From Bifidobacterium breve (lineage in GTDB: Bacteria > Actinomycetota > Actinomycetes > Nanopelagicales > Nanopelagicaceae): DNA of 6,059 nt. The DNA lies in contig CAMBGL010000074.1 in the NCBI GenBank assembly GCA_945866155.1, positions 1 through 6,059 on the forward strand. The letters run 5' to 3'. The position numbers and the translations under genes were made by a program. A model generated the notes under the pieces. It was not told the origin of the DNA. It ran no database searches and saw only the letters and a program-made list of their open reading frames with translations. This document shows positions 1 to 6,059 of this stretch, piece by piece. Position 1 is the first letter of the stretch; every line of letters begins with the position of its first letter.

Positions 1-960
1 GAAACAGATTCGACCCTCACATTCAAATGCGAGTTGCTTTCCATCAGAGACAATATTGGCTCCGGGAGTTCCAAAAGTGCCCCCTGAAGTCTGTGAAATA
101 TTGGCTGGCGCACCAAGTAATGCCCAACGGATATTTTCCACTTTAGGAACTGAGAGTGCAGAGGAAGTCATCCATGTTGCTTGAATTCCATTTGAAACTT
201 TAGCAAGTGAAACATCGTAACCTGCAACTGCTACAGCCCCATCGGTAAAATCTAAAGACTTGTAACTCCATGTATTTTCATCTAGGCCAGTCCTTCGGGC
301 AACACGAACAGCACCAGATGTCGCGAACTTCTGGTTTACAACTAATACAGAATCATAAATTACATATGTAGTGCCAGCATCACCTAAGGCGCGTAAGTGA
401 AAGGCAACATCGCCTGTAGTGCGATCATCTGTTTTACGATCGCCATCAACAAGTTCGTAATTCCAGTCCTCACCCTTTTTCTTTACAGCACCGAGAAGAA
501 TGCCTTGGCTCTCGTCGCGGTAGAAAACTTGTACCCCACCTGCGCTAGCTACACATGCATTTGAGACACTTACATCACTACTACCTCTTACACGTATTGG
601 ATCTTCATATTTATTGAGCAATGGGGCATTGCCATCGACAACCTCAAAAGTAAATTTTTCCCCATCGTAAGTGGCATAACGCAAATCTTTATCTACTGAA
701 TCACTATAGAAAATATGGAGCGTTTGCTTAGTTCCAGCCCCGTTGACGCAGAGAGATATTTGCCCAGATATTGGATTTTTGGTGCGCCCATCCGTACCAC
801 CTGATCCGTCAACTGTAATTTTTTTCCAGACTTTTCCATTGAGTAGCGCAATTTTGAGCGCGCCATTTTTTGAGTCTGTATATGCAAGAGTTGGTAAATT
901 ATTGAAAGTCGCACTAGTGACACTTTTCCCATCGGCTGCACTATCTAGAACAGTAGCCTT
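1..960 (-). repeat. Protein-level repeats resembling beta-propeller blades (at least five units)
   Basis: From residue 425 to the edge the protein repeats a unit of about 55-62 residues. The most recognisable part is a hydrophobic strand plus an acidic turn: PTLAYTDS (448), LHIFYSDS (505), VQVFYRDE (567), TYVIYDS (622) and IQATWMTS (683). In three units this is followed some 25-30 residues later by VDG (474, 532, 596) before the next blade. This pattern is common in sialidase-like and related beta-propellers, which bind carbohydrate or protein. Divergence between units is high, so the repeats are visible in protein and not as DNA repeats. Cys495 and Cys560 fall in similar places of neighbouring units, and Cys738 and Cys743 lie near the edge; they could form disulfides after export. 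A propeller normally needs 5-8 blades, so more may lie beyond the window. Confidence 0.6.
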
Positions 961-2232
961 CCAGGTTGCTTGTGGAATTACGGGACTAGTTTGCGCGGCA
1001 TCTGATTGCCCAATCGAGTTGATGGCATAGACAGAGAATGTATATGGAGTTCCATTCTTCAAGCCCGTCATAAGTACAGGGCTAGTTATTGATCTCTTTT
1101 CCACACCAGTTTTAAGATTTTTTACAACGTAGGTGCTTATCTGTGCAGTGCGTACATTTACTGGCGCATCAAAACTCACTATTGCGCTGGAATCAGAGAT
1201 TATTCCACGCACATTACGAGGTGTTTGTGGGATTACAGTTGCAATTCCAACTGGTGGTTTATTTCTCATATCTTCCATCATTGCAAGTAAAAGCGGTCCT
1301 GGGCCATCAAAAACTTCACCTGCATCAAGGTTTGGTGTCATCACCGAATCAAAGCCTGATTTAGAAAATGTTTTCTCATCCAAATGGCTTACGGATGAAC
1401 CTCCTTCATATGGATTTGGAGTAAATAGTTTTGGTTTGACACCACCATTTGCTTTCACACCAATTGGTCCACCCCACACCAAATCGTTTTGCAATGCGCT
1501 TCCAAGTTCAAGTGATGGCGATGCTAAGTCTGCTAGCCGAGTTCCATCTGGCGTTTGTGTGTATGCATCAAATGGAGTGGGTTCATCGATACTTCCAATA
1601 CTAAAGAAGGAGTCATATGTGCTATTCGATAAAAATCCAAGTCCATGTCCAAGTTCATGGAGCATGACAGACTTGAGATCATATTCGCGCGAAGTCGGTG
1701 TGCTATCACCACGCTGATTCCACGTTGCTGTGGAATTCACTTGGATAATCATCTCTGATGAAACTTTATCTAAATCTTTTTTCGCAAGTGCATTTGCTAG
1801 TGCCGATGGGTACCAGAGTGAGGCATCAGGTGCGCCTTCAAAGCCAGAGTAGTAATTACCAGGTCGAGCACTTCCAAGAACGCCCCATGAAGGAGAACGG
1901 CCCCAGCTTGCTTCAACAGATATTGGAACTACTGATTGAAAATTCGCACTCCAGATATCAATGGCGGACTGCACTTCGATCTTGGCCCACTCTGGAAAAT
2001 TTCTGTAATTGACGACAAACTTAGATTTTGCTTCGATATTTGCCGAGCGAGGTTTACTGCTAGTCGTTGCGTTAGCGCTCTTTACGGCTGAGGTACCCGC
2101 AATTGTGTGACCCCAGATCGTTGAAGGCGCGACGCGAACAAGTGCCTGGGCAGGGGCGCCGAGAAAAATCCCAGCAAAGAGCGTTGCAACGAGTGTCGCA
2201 CTGCCAACTCTTCTGCTCAATAGATTTTGCAT
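1..2232 (-). CDS. Secreted zinc-metalloprotease-like protein with FN3 and beta-propeller-like repeats (3' end beyond window)
   Basis: This reading frame stays open for 744 codons from ATG at 2232 to the left edge, so the C-terminus is missing. Residues 1-30 look like a Sec signal peptide (RR near the N-terminus, hydrophobic core, APAQA just before a likely cleavage site), so the product is probably exported. The catalytic region is about residues 70-326. It contains HELGHGLGF at 192-200, with H192 and H196 as expected zinc ligands and E193 as the general base. GSSVSHLDE (278-286) and VMTP (297-300) follow, an arrangement I recall from a family of bacterial secreted HExxH proteins. There is no His or Asp six residues after H196 (S202 is there), so it is not a canonical metzincin; H283 is a candidate third ligand. 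Residues 335-422 resemble a fibronectin-III domain, and from about 425 there are repeated propeller-like units. Substrate is unknown. The protease call is family-based; the secreted multidomain architecture is well supported. Confidence 0.8.
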   Translation of the reverse strand, partial: MQNLLSRRVGSATLVATLFAGIFLGAPAQALVRVAPSTIWGHTIAGTSAVKSANATTSSKPRSANIEAKSKFVVNYRNFPEWAKIEVQSAIDIWSANFQSVVPISVEASWGRSPSWGVLGSARPGNYYSGFEGAPDASLWYPSALANALAKKDLDKVSSEMIIQVNSTATWNQRGDSTPTSREYDLKSVMLHELGHGLGFLSNSTYDSFFSIGSIDEPTPFDAYTQTPDGTRLADLASPSLELGSALQNDLVWGGPIGVKANGGVKPKLFTPNPYEGGSSVSHLDEKTFSKSGFDSVMTPNLDAGEVFDGPGPLLLAMMEDMRNKPPVGIATVIPQTPRNVRGIISDSSAIVSFDAPVNVRTAQISTYVVKNLKTGVEKRSITSPVLMTGLKNGTPYTFSVYAINSIGQSDAAQTSPVIPQATWKATVLDSAADGKSVTSATFNNLPTLAYTDSKNGALKIALLNGKVWKKITVDGSGGTDGRTKNPISGQISLCVNGAGTKQTLHIFYSDSVDKDLRYATYDGEKFTFEVVDGNAPLLNKYEDPIRVRGSSDVSVSNACVASAGGVQVFYRDESQGILLGAVKKKGEDWNYELVDGDRKTDDRTTGDVAFHLRALGDAGTTYVIYDSVLVVNQKFATSGAVRVARRTGLDENTWSYKSLDFTDGAVAVAGYDVSLAKVSNGIQATWMTSSALSVPKVENIRWALLGAPANISQTSGGTFGTPGANIVSDGKQLAFECEGRICF
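967..1230 (-). other. Fibronectin type III-like domain within the metalloprotease
   Basis: Residues 335-422 begin with PQTPRNVRG and contain the typical late pattern LKNGTPYTFSVYAIN (391-405) followed by GQS and a closing Pro. This matches the usual FN3 consensus of an L-x-x-G-T-x-Y-x-F-x-V-x-A core strand followed by N-x-x-G-x-S. FN3 domains in secreted bacterial enzymes usually act as spacers or binding modules. The domain sits directly between the catalytic region and the repeats. Confidence 0.75.
2143..2232 (-). other. Predicted N-terminal signal peptide of the metalloprotease
   Basis: Residues 1-30 have a basic start (R7, R8), a hydrophobic stretch (about 11-26) and a small-residue AQA end that fits signal peptidase I cleavage after A30. 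The arginine pair is followed by VGS rather than the hydrophobic residues of a Tat motif, so Sec export is more likely. There is no Cys at the predicted +1, so it is not a lipoprotein signal. Confidence 0.75.
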
Positions 2233-2240
2233 ATTGGCAA

Positions 2241-2249
2241 ACGGTATCA
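2241..2249 (-). promoter_or_regulatory. Candidate extended -10 element for the metalloprotease gene
   Basis: On the minus strand the sequence TGATACCGT ends 8 bases before the ATG at 2232. It fits an extended -10 (TGn followed by TAnnnT). The distance would place the transcription start at or within a few bases of the start codon. No Shine-Dalgarno-like purine run precedes this ATG, so a leaderless or nearly leaderless transcript is plausible, as is common in actinobacteria. Only the -10 pattern supports it; I see no convincing -35. Confidence 0.35.
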
Positions 2250-2256
2250 GGATGAG
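2249..2256 (+). promoter_or_regulatory. Candidate ribosome binding site for the 108-residue protein
   Basis: AGGATGAG lies 11 bases before the ATG at 2268. It is a weak and slightly distant Shine-Dalgarno match, but an in-frame TGA at 2253-2255 leaves 2268 as the first ATG available. It overlaps the candidate -10 of the opposite gene, so signals for both directions share this 35-bp spacer. Confidence 0.4.
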
Positions 2257-2267
2257 ATGATTTACCT

Positions 2268-2594
2268 ATGGCCCCTAACCCGCACAATGAGTTCTCTAAG
2301 GCAATTGACAGGATTCACAAGGAAGCGATCCCTGTCATTGACTTTTCGGGTACCTCATCGCGTCGAGAAGCAACGCTAGATGAGGCTAGAGAAGAGTTAG
2401 CACAATCAATTAGCAGAATTACGCATGCAATATTTTCAAAGAAGTATGGACCATTGGTTGGTACGGTGACCGAGAGCACTGTGATTGCAGTGCTCAAAGA
2501 TGTTGAAAACAATGTTTATCGCGCAAAAGGTGATGTCACATTAGTTGTGCAAGAACTATTAGATCGCGCGATGGGTGGCAGAAAAAATAAATGA
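2268..2594 (+). CDS. Unrecognised small protein, 108 residues, coupled to a glutaredoxin-like gene
   Basis: I do not recognise this family. The product is soluble-looking, with no signal peptide or membrane segment. It reads as mostly helical: a charged helix at about 35-57 (rich in Glu, Ala and Arg), a second segment at about 68-83 and a third at about 90-102, ending in a basic tail GGRKNK. It has no cysteine, so it cannot itself do thiol chemistry. The stop TGA overlaps the next start as ATGA, which indicates co-transcription and coupled translation with the glutaredoxin-like protein. Its own start lies 35 bp from the divergent metalloprotease start. Codon use looks like that of its neighbours. 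A regulatory or scaffold role would be guesswork. Its reality is supported by the coupling, the complete open frame and the poor fit of overlapping minus-strand frames. Confidence 0.8.
   Translation: MAPNPHNEFSKAIDRIHKEAIPVIDFSGTSSRREATLDEAREELAQSISRITHAIFSKKYGPLVGTVTESTVIAVLKDVENNVYRAKGDVTLVVQELLDRAMGGRKNK
2474..2495 (+). repeat. Perfect 8-bp inverted repeat (hairpin) inside the 108-residue gene
   Basis: GAGCACTG and its exact reverse complement CAGTGCTC are separated by a 6-base loop (TGATTG). It lies in the coding sequence for residues 69-76 (approximately ESTVIAVL). No T-run follows, so it is not an intrinsic terminator. It may be chance, an mRNA stem or a palindromic protein-binding site. 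Confidence 0.5.
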
Positions 2595-2842
2595 CAGTTG
2601 TAACTGTTTTTTCTCGTACTGGGTGTCACCTTTGTCATGATGCAATCGAAATACTTGAAACCATGAAAGACGAACTTGATTTTTCAATTGATGTAATTCT
2701 TATTGATGGAAATCCTGAGCTAGAGAAGCTATATGGAGAACAGATTCCTGTCACACAGATTGATGGCCAACATCATGATTTTTGGAGAGTGGATCCTGAA
2801 AGATTTAGATCTTCTCTTGTGAAATATCGTCAGCATCAATAA
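2591..2842 (+). CDS. Glutaredoxin-like thioredoxin-fold protein
   Basis: The 83-residue product opens with a strand TVVTVFSRT followed by a CHLC redox motif (C12, C15), which has the CxxC spacing of thiol-disulfide oxidoreductases. A helix follows, then the strand FSIDVILID (31-39), and IPVTQIDG (52-59) with P53 as the expected cis-proline. The length and motif order fit the short glutaredoxin/DUF836-like group common in actinobacteria, which is cytoplasmic and thought to reduce or exchange thiols; the partner is not known from sequence. The start ATG shares four bases with the upstream stop (ATGA), so translation is probably coupled to the unrecognised gene. The last 38 bases overlap the 3' end of the XPB helicase gene on the other strand. 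Not a classical CPYC glutaredoxin. Confidence 0.85.
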   Translation: MTVVTVFSRTGCHLCHDAIEILETMKDELDFSIDVILIDGNPELEKLYGEQIPVTQIDGQHHDFWRVDPERFRSSLVKYRQHQ

Positions 2843-4454
2843 TTGTGTAGGAATATCCCTGCTCAGCCAGGAAGCGTTGTCGGTTTTGAGCAAAATCTTG
2901 ATCAATTGTGTCTCGCGAAACAAGTGAATAAAAAGTAGCACTTCGACCATCAGATTTCGGACGCAAAATACGACCAAGACGTTGTGCTTCTTCTTGACGT
3001 GAACCAAAAGCACCAGATACCTGAATAGCAATTGTTGCATCAGGTAAATCGATTGAGAAGTTAGCGACCTTTGAAACAACAAGAGTTGTAAGTTCGCCTG
3101 TTCTAAACATATTGAAAAGTCTTTCGCGCTCCTTTACTGGCGTATCACCCTTAATGACGGGAACACCCAAGACTTCTGATAATTCATCGAGTTGGGTTAT
3201 ATATTGCCCAATAACCAATATCTGTTCACCAGCATGTTTTTTGACCAAAGTTTCTACAACATTTCGCTTTGTGCGAGTTGTTGCGCAGTAGCGATAGCGC
3301 TCTTCTGGTTCTGCAGTTGCGTAGAGCAATCTCTCTTCTTCGGTTAGATTGACGCGAACTTCAATACATTCAGCAGGTGCGATATATCCCTGTGATTCAA
3401 TCTCTTTCCAAGGTACGTCATAACGCTTAGGCCCGATGAGTGAGAAAACTTCACCTTCCATGCCATCTTCGCGCACCAACGTTGCTGTTAGTCCTAAGCG
3501 ACGTCTGGATTGAATATCTGCAGTAAAGCGAAAAATTGGTGCAGGCAATAAGTGCACTTCGTCATAAATTATTAATCCCCAGTCGTGAGTATCAAAGAGA
3601 TCTAGATGGGCGTAAACACCATTCTTTTTCTTTGTCATTACTTGATAGGTCGCAATAGTTACAGGTCGAATCTCTTTCTTAGCACCTGAGTACTCACCAA
3701 TTTCATCCTCTGTAAGCGTTGTGCGCTTGAGAAGTTCCTCGCGCCATTGGCGGGCAGCGACAGTATTGGTAACAAGGATCAGGGTTGTCGCCTTTGCATG
3801 GGCCATAGCTGCCGCACCAACAATTGTTTTACCAGCGCCGCAAGGAAGTACAACAACTCCGCTGCCTCCATGCCAGAAACCTTCGGCTGCTAGCTCTTGG
3901 TAAGGGCGAATCTTCCAATCATTTTGTACAAGTGAAATCTCGTGTGCTTCACCATCTACATATCCTGCAAAATCTTCTGCTGGCCAACCAAGTCGAAGGA
4001 GTGATTGTTTGATCGCACCTCGTTGGTTTGCAAAGACGACGATGGTTTCAGCATCAATGCGTGGCCCGAGTAAAGGAGCAATTTTTTTAGCTCGGATAAC
4101 TTCTTCTAGAACTGCTGTATCTGTTGTTACCAAAATCAATCCATGAACAGGGTCTGCTTCTAGGCGCAATCGTCCGTAGCGTGACATCGTCTCTGCAACG
4201 TCGACAAGAATTGAATGTGGAACGGCATATCGTGAATATTTGATGAGTACATCAATTACTTGTTCTGCATCATGTCCTGCAGCGCGCGCATTCCAAAGGC
4301 CAAGATTTGTAAGTCGGTATGTGTGAATATGCTCTGGAGATCTTTCAAGTTCGGCAAATGGAGCAATCGATCTGCGACATTCCGTGCTGAGAGGATGATC
4401 AATATCTAAGAGAAGTGTCTTATCGCTTTGAACAATGAGTGGACCATCAGTCAT
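2805..4454 (-). CDS. XPB/Ssl2-family DNA repair helicase (ERCC3-like), superfamily 2
   Basis: This 549-residue protein matches the length and layout of bacterial XPB (mycobacterial Rv0861c is similar in size). Residues 1-125 form the helicase-associated N-terminal domain. The first RecA domain has Walker A PCGAGKT (204-210), DEVH (298-301), motif III LTATL (322-326) and directly after it the XPB-specific RED triad (328-330). The second RecA domain carries ILVIGQY (412-418) and motif VI QRLGRILRPK (491-500). All key ATPase residues are present, so it should be an active ATP-dependent 3'-5' DNA translocase or helicase. Bacterial XPB proteins are linked to DNA repair by homology and by in vitro unwinding, though their cellular role is less settled than that of eukaryotic TFIIH XPB. 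It is the last gene of the operon. Its start overlaps the M20 peptidase stop by 8 bp and has a good ribosome binding site. Confidence 0.95.
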   Translation of the reverse strand: MTDGPLIVQSDKTLLLDIDHPLSTECRRSIAPFAELERSPEHIHTYRLTNLGLWNARAAGHDAEQVIDVLIKYSRYAVPHSILVDVAETMSRYGRLRLEADPVHGLILVTTDTAVLEEVIRAKKIAPLLGPRIDAETIVVFANQRGAIKQSLLRLGWPAEDFAGYVDGEAHEISLVQNDWKIRPYQELAAEGFWHGGSGVVVLPCGAGKTIVGAAAMAHAKATTLILVTNTVAARQWREELLKRTTLTEDEIGEYSGAKKEIRPVTIATYQVMTKKKNGVYAHLDLFDTHDWGLIIYDEVHLLPAPIFRFTADIQSRRRLGLTATLVREDGMEGEVFSLIGPKRYDVPWKEIESQGYIAPAECIEVRVNLTEEERLLYATAEPEERYRYCATTRTKRNVVETLVKKHAGEQILVIGQYITQLDELSEVLGVPVIKGDTPVKERERLFNMFRTGELTTLVVSKVANFSIDLPDATIAIQVSGAFGSRQEEAQRLGRILRPKSDGRSATFYSLVSRDTIDQDFAQNRQRFLAEQGYSYTIIDADDISQEKI

Positions 4455-5550
4455 TGAGTAAATCCTTTATGAGTGCGTGTAAGAGTGCACTTCTCTCTTC
4501 AAGTCGTGATGTATCTATCCATTCAGTTGCTGCATGCGCTCCGCCACCAACTGCTCCTAACCCGTCTAGAACTTTTGCACCCGCAGCAGCCGCGAAGTTT
4601 CCATCACTCGCACCGCCAACAGAGGCGTGACCAAGTGCGGGGATTCCAATACTCTTTGCAGCTTTTTCAGCACGTTCATAGAGTTCTAAAGTTGCGCTAG
4701 TTTCCAAAGGTGGACGATTGAAACCACCAGTTACAACAATGCGTGCCTCTGAATTCTCGGGTGTAAAAGCTTTGATTGCGGCATCAAGTCGTTCAAACTC
4801 TTTCATTGAAAAAGAACGGATATCAACATCGAGAGTTGCAAGATCTGGAACAGTGTTTGTCGTAATTCCACTGCGCAACATTGTTGGAACAACTGTGGTT
4901 CCATGTTCTGCGCTCTCTAGTGCCTTGAGCGCTAAAACAATTCGAGCAACTTCAACTGTGGCATTGATTCCCTTTTCAGGCTCTAAGCCTGCATGAGATG
5001 CCCGACCATGAATATTGATTTGGTACATCGCAGTACCTTTACGCCCAGTTTTTACTTTGCCATCAAGAGTTGCCTCTAATACAAGGACGGCTTGTGCCTT
5101 TGATGAAATATCTTTTATAAATGCTTTCGATGTCGCGCTACCTGTTTCTTCATCAGTAGTTGCAACAAGTGCAACAGAGCCCTCAATTCCCTTGAGCGCA
5201 AAGAGGGCTTGAATAAAGCCAGCTTTCATATCGAATACCCCAGGCCCACGCGCAACATTTCCTTCTACGCTCCACACTGGTGAAAAAGAATTGTGCGGCC
5301 AGACAGTATCTAGATGTGCCAAAAGAATAATTTTTGGTTGCGCCGCTCCCCACCAAAAAACAGGGCGTCCTTGAATCTCTTGTATCTGCGCAGGAGTTCC
5401 CAGAACTTTTTCAGCAATATCACTCGCAGTCGCTACTACTTTGCGACAAGCAGATAAGTCATCAGTTGGTGATTCAACTCTTACGAGTTCCTCTATCTCT
5501 GCAAGCATGGAGTCAATTCTGCCGTATTGGGCATCACTCTGGTGGCTCAT
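4447..5550 (-). CDS. M20-family zinc metallopeptidase (CPG2/ArgE/DapE-like)
   Basis: The 367-residue product has the full di-zinc site of the M20 family in order: H79 and D81 in AHLDTVWP, the bridging D107 in GPGVFDMKAG, catalytic E134 and ligand E135 in DEETGS, E159 in VLEA, and the late H339 in GGGAHAATE. The insert with HGRASHAG (181-188) marks the lid/dimerisation domain and its conserved histidine. The HLDTVWP and GPGVFDMK wording is closest to the carboxypeptidase G2/glutamate carboxypeptidase branch, so hydrolysis of an acyl-amino acid or small peptide in the cytoplasm is likely; the exact substrate cannot be read. No signal peptide is seen. The start ATG overlaps the upstream stop (ATGA) and the stop overlaps the helicase start, so it is locked into the operon. 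M15 is a possible later start but lacks the overlap. Confidence 0.92.
   Translation of the reverse strand: MSHQSDAQYGRIDSMLAEIEELVRVESPTDDLSACRKVVATASDIAEKVLGTPAQIQEIQGRPVFWWGAAQPKIILLAHLDTVWPHNSFSPVWSVEGNVARGPGVFDMKAGFIQALFALKGIEGSVALVATTDEETGSATSKAFIKDISSKAQAVLVLEATLDGKVKTGRKGTAMYQINIHGRASHAGLEPEKGINATVEVARIVLALKALESAEHGTTVVPTMLRSGITTNTVPDLATLDVDIRSFSMKEFERLDAAIKAFTPENSEARIVVTGGFNRPPLETSATLELYERAEKAAKSIGIPALGHASVGGASDGNFAAAAGAKVLDGLGAVGGGAHAATEWIDTSRLEERSALLHALIKDLLND
4463..4468 (-). promoter_or_regulatory. Ribosome binding site for the XPB helicase
   Basis: AAAGGA on the minus strand sits 8 bases before the ATG at 4454, inside the end of the M20 peptidase gene. It is the clearest Shine-Dalgarno match in the window and supports this start, which overlaps the upstream TGA as ATGACTGA. 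Confidence 0.7.
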
Positions 5551-6059
5551 AATGGCGCCACACCAGTTATGCGAGGAATTCTGAAGGTTTGGAGTTCGCC
5601 AGTAGCGTGATCACGAGCAATGAGTGAACCCGCGCTAACTTTGAGTGGGTCAATAATTCGATGTGAAACAGAGCCATTATTATCGGCATAACCAATTGAT
5701 AGTGATTGGCCCTTCTCAATGTATTGAGTAAGTAAATCTAAAGTTTCATTTGCAGTAGTTCGCGGTAATGAACCAAGGGCGTTATTTGCAATAGAGCGCA
5801 GATGAGTTTGGCGATGACTAGATTTTTCGCCAGTTCTTAGCGCTCGAATAGCAGCGCCAAGATTCTCTTTTGTCGGAGTTTCAATCTCACCAATCACACG
5901 AGGAGGTCGAGGCTTTGTTACAGCGCGGTTAGTTCGCGGCCCCGTGAGCATGATGCCATTTGCAGATTCACCTGCGGGTAGATAACCAGCTTCACGCAAT
6001 AGTCGCATTGCATCCGTTGCATCGTGATCACAAATAAGTACCTCTGGTGCGATTCTTCG
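5547..6059 (-). CDS. Helicase-associated protein, C-terminal part with WYL-like domain (5' end beyond window)
   Basis: The frame is open from the right edge to TGA at 5547-5549, giving 170 residues. The ATG at 6008 is internal because the frame continues upstream of it with conserved-looking sequence. The stretch APEVLICDHDATDAMRLL followed by REAGYLPAGES resembles the region of actinobacterial helicase-associated proteins (Rv0862c-like) just before their C-terminal domain. A basic, Pro-rich linker follows (about 40-56), then a helical segment. Residues 106-169 look like a WYL-type domain: SIGYADNNG, R134-x-x-D-P, then TGELQTFRIPRITGV, the usual RtFrxxRI ending, although the WYL triplet itself is not kept (GSL lies there). 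Such proteins sit next to XPB and share its N-terminal domain type, so a role in DNA processing with the helicase is likely but inferred. It overlaps the M20 gene by 4 bp. Confidence 0.75.
   Translation of the reverse strand, partial: RRIAPEVLICDHDATDAMRLLREAGYLPAGESANGIMLTGPRTNRAVTKPRPPRVIGEIETPTKENLGAAIRALRTGEKSSHRQTHLRSIANNALGSLPRTTANETLDLLTQYIEKGQSLSIGYADNNGSVSHRIIDPLKVSAGSLIARDHATGELQTFRIPRITGVAPL

Noticed and set aside
743..1030. Plus-strand open frame of 95 codons, and a minus-strand frame at 693-941
   Set aside because: Both are shadows of the propeller-like part of the metalloprotease, with no recognisable features.
1133..1717. Long plus-strand open frame of 194 codons
   Set aside because: It lies wholly antisense to the metalloprotease catalytic and FN3 region, has Ser/Pro-rich sequence without motifs, and no ribosome binding site was noted. 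The minus frame has clear domains.
2206..2214. Twin arginine near the metalloprotease N-terminus as a Tat signal
   Set aside because: The residues after RR are VGS, which do not fit the hydrophobic Tat consensus. Sec export is more likely.
2072..2287. Minus-strand 71-codon frame rich in Cys and starting upstream of the metalloprotease start
   Set aside because: It is an alternative frame over the signal-peptide region. The frame used has a clear signal peptide and continues into the HExxH domain.
2800..2813. Short inverted repeat AAGAT/ATCTT at the convergent gene ends
   Set aside because: A 5-bp AT-rich stem without a T-run is too weak to call a terminator.
2729..3082. Minus-strand 117-codon frame
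   Set aside because: Out-of-frame shadow of the XPB helicase C-terminal RecA domain.
4718..4996. Plus-strand 92-codon frame, and others at 4439-4700, 5015-5212 and 5334-5552
   Set aside because: Antisense shadows of the M20 peptidase, whose catalytic residues lie in the minus frame.

Overview
The window looks like a piece of a compact, moderately AT-rich actinobacterial chromosome (roughly mid-40s % GC by eye, A/T-rich third codon positions). The actinobacterial assignment rests on an XPB/Ssl2-type helicase in the same operon as a protein resembling the helicase-associated partner found next to mycobacterial XPB (Rv0862c beside Rv0861c). The low GC and extreme packing suggest a streamlined aquatic lineage such as the freshwater acI/Nanopelagicales group. 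That placement is inference and no marker gene in the window proves it. I count only 35 non-coding bases (2233-2267).

Layout, left to right. (1) 1-2232, minus strand: the N-terminal 744 residues of a large secreted zinc-metalloprotease-like protein. It has a signal peptide, an HExxH catalytic domain, one fibronectin-III-like domain and at least five beta-propeller-like repeats, and it runs off the left edge. (2) 2233-2267: a very short divergent spacer that must carry, or be overlapped by, both promoters. (3) 2268-2842, plus strand: two small genes joined by an ATGA overlap, an unrecognised 108-residue protein and an 83-residue CxxC glutaredoxin-like protein. (4) 2805-6059, minus strand: an operon read right to left. 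It holds the C-terminal part of the helicase-associated protein with a WYL-like tail, an M20-family metallopeptidase, and the XPB-family helicase. These genes overlap by 4 bp and 8 bp. The helicase also overlaps the glutaredoxin gene tail-to-tail by 38 bp.

How the genes fit together. XPB and its partner form a plausible DNA-repair/unwinding unit. The M20 peptidase between them is translationally interlocked with both but has no obvious repair role. The small plus-strand pair is probably one transcription unit with a thiol-redox component. The secreted metalloprotease is a separate cell-surface or exported function transcribed divergently from that pair. There are no RNA genes, mobile elements, CRISPR arrays or tandem DNA repeats that I can support, and no gene-free stretch above 300 bases. 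I found no confident case for an entirely new system. The most unusual items are the architecture of the secreted protease, the peptidase inside the XPB operon, and the unrecognised 108-residue partner of the glutaredoxin.
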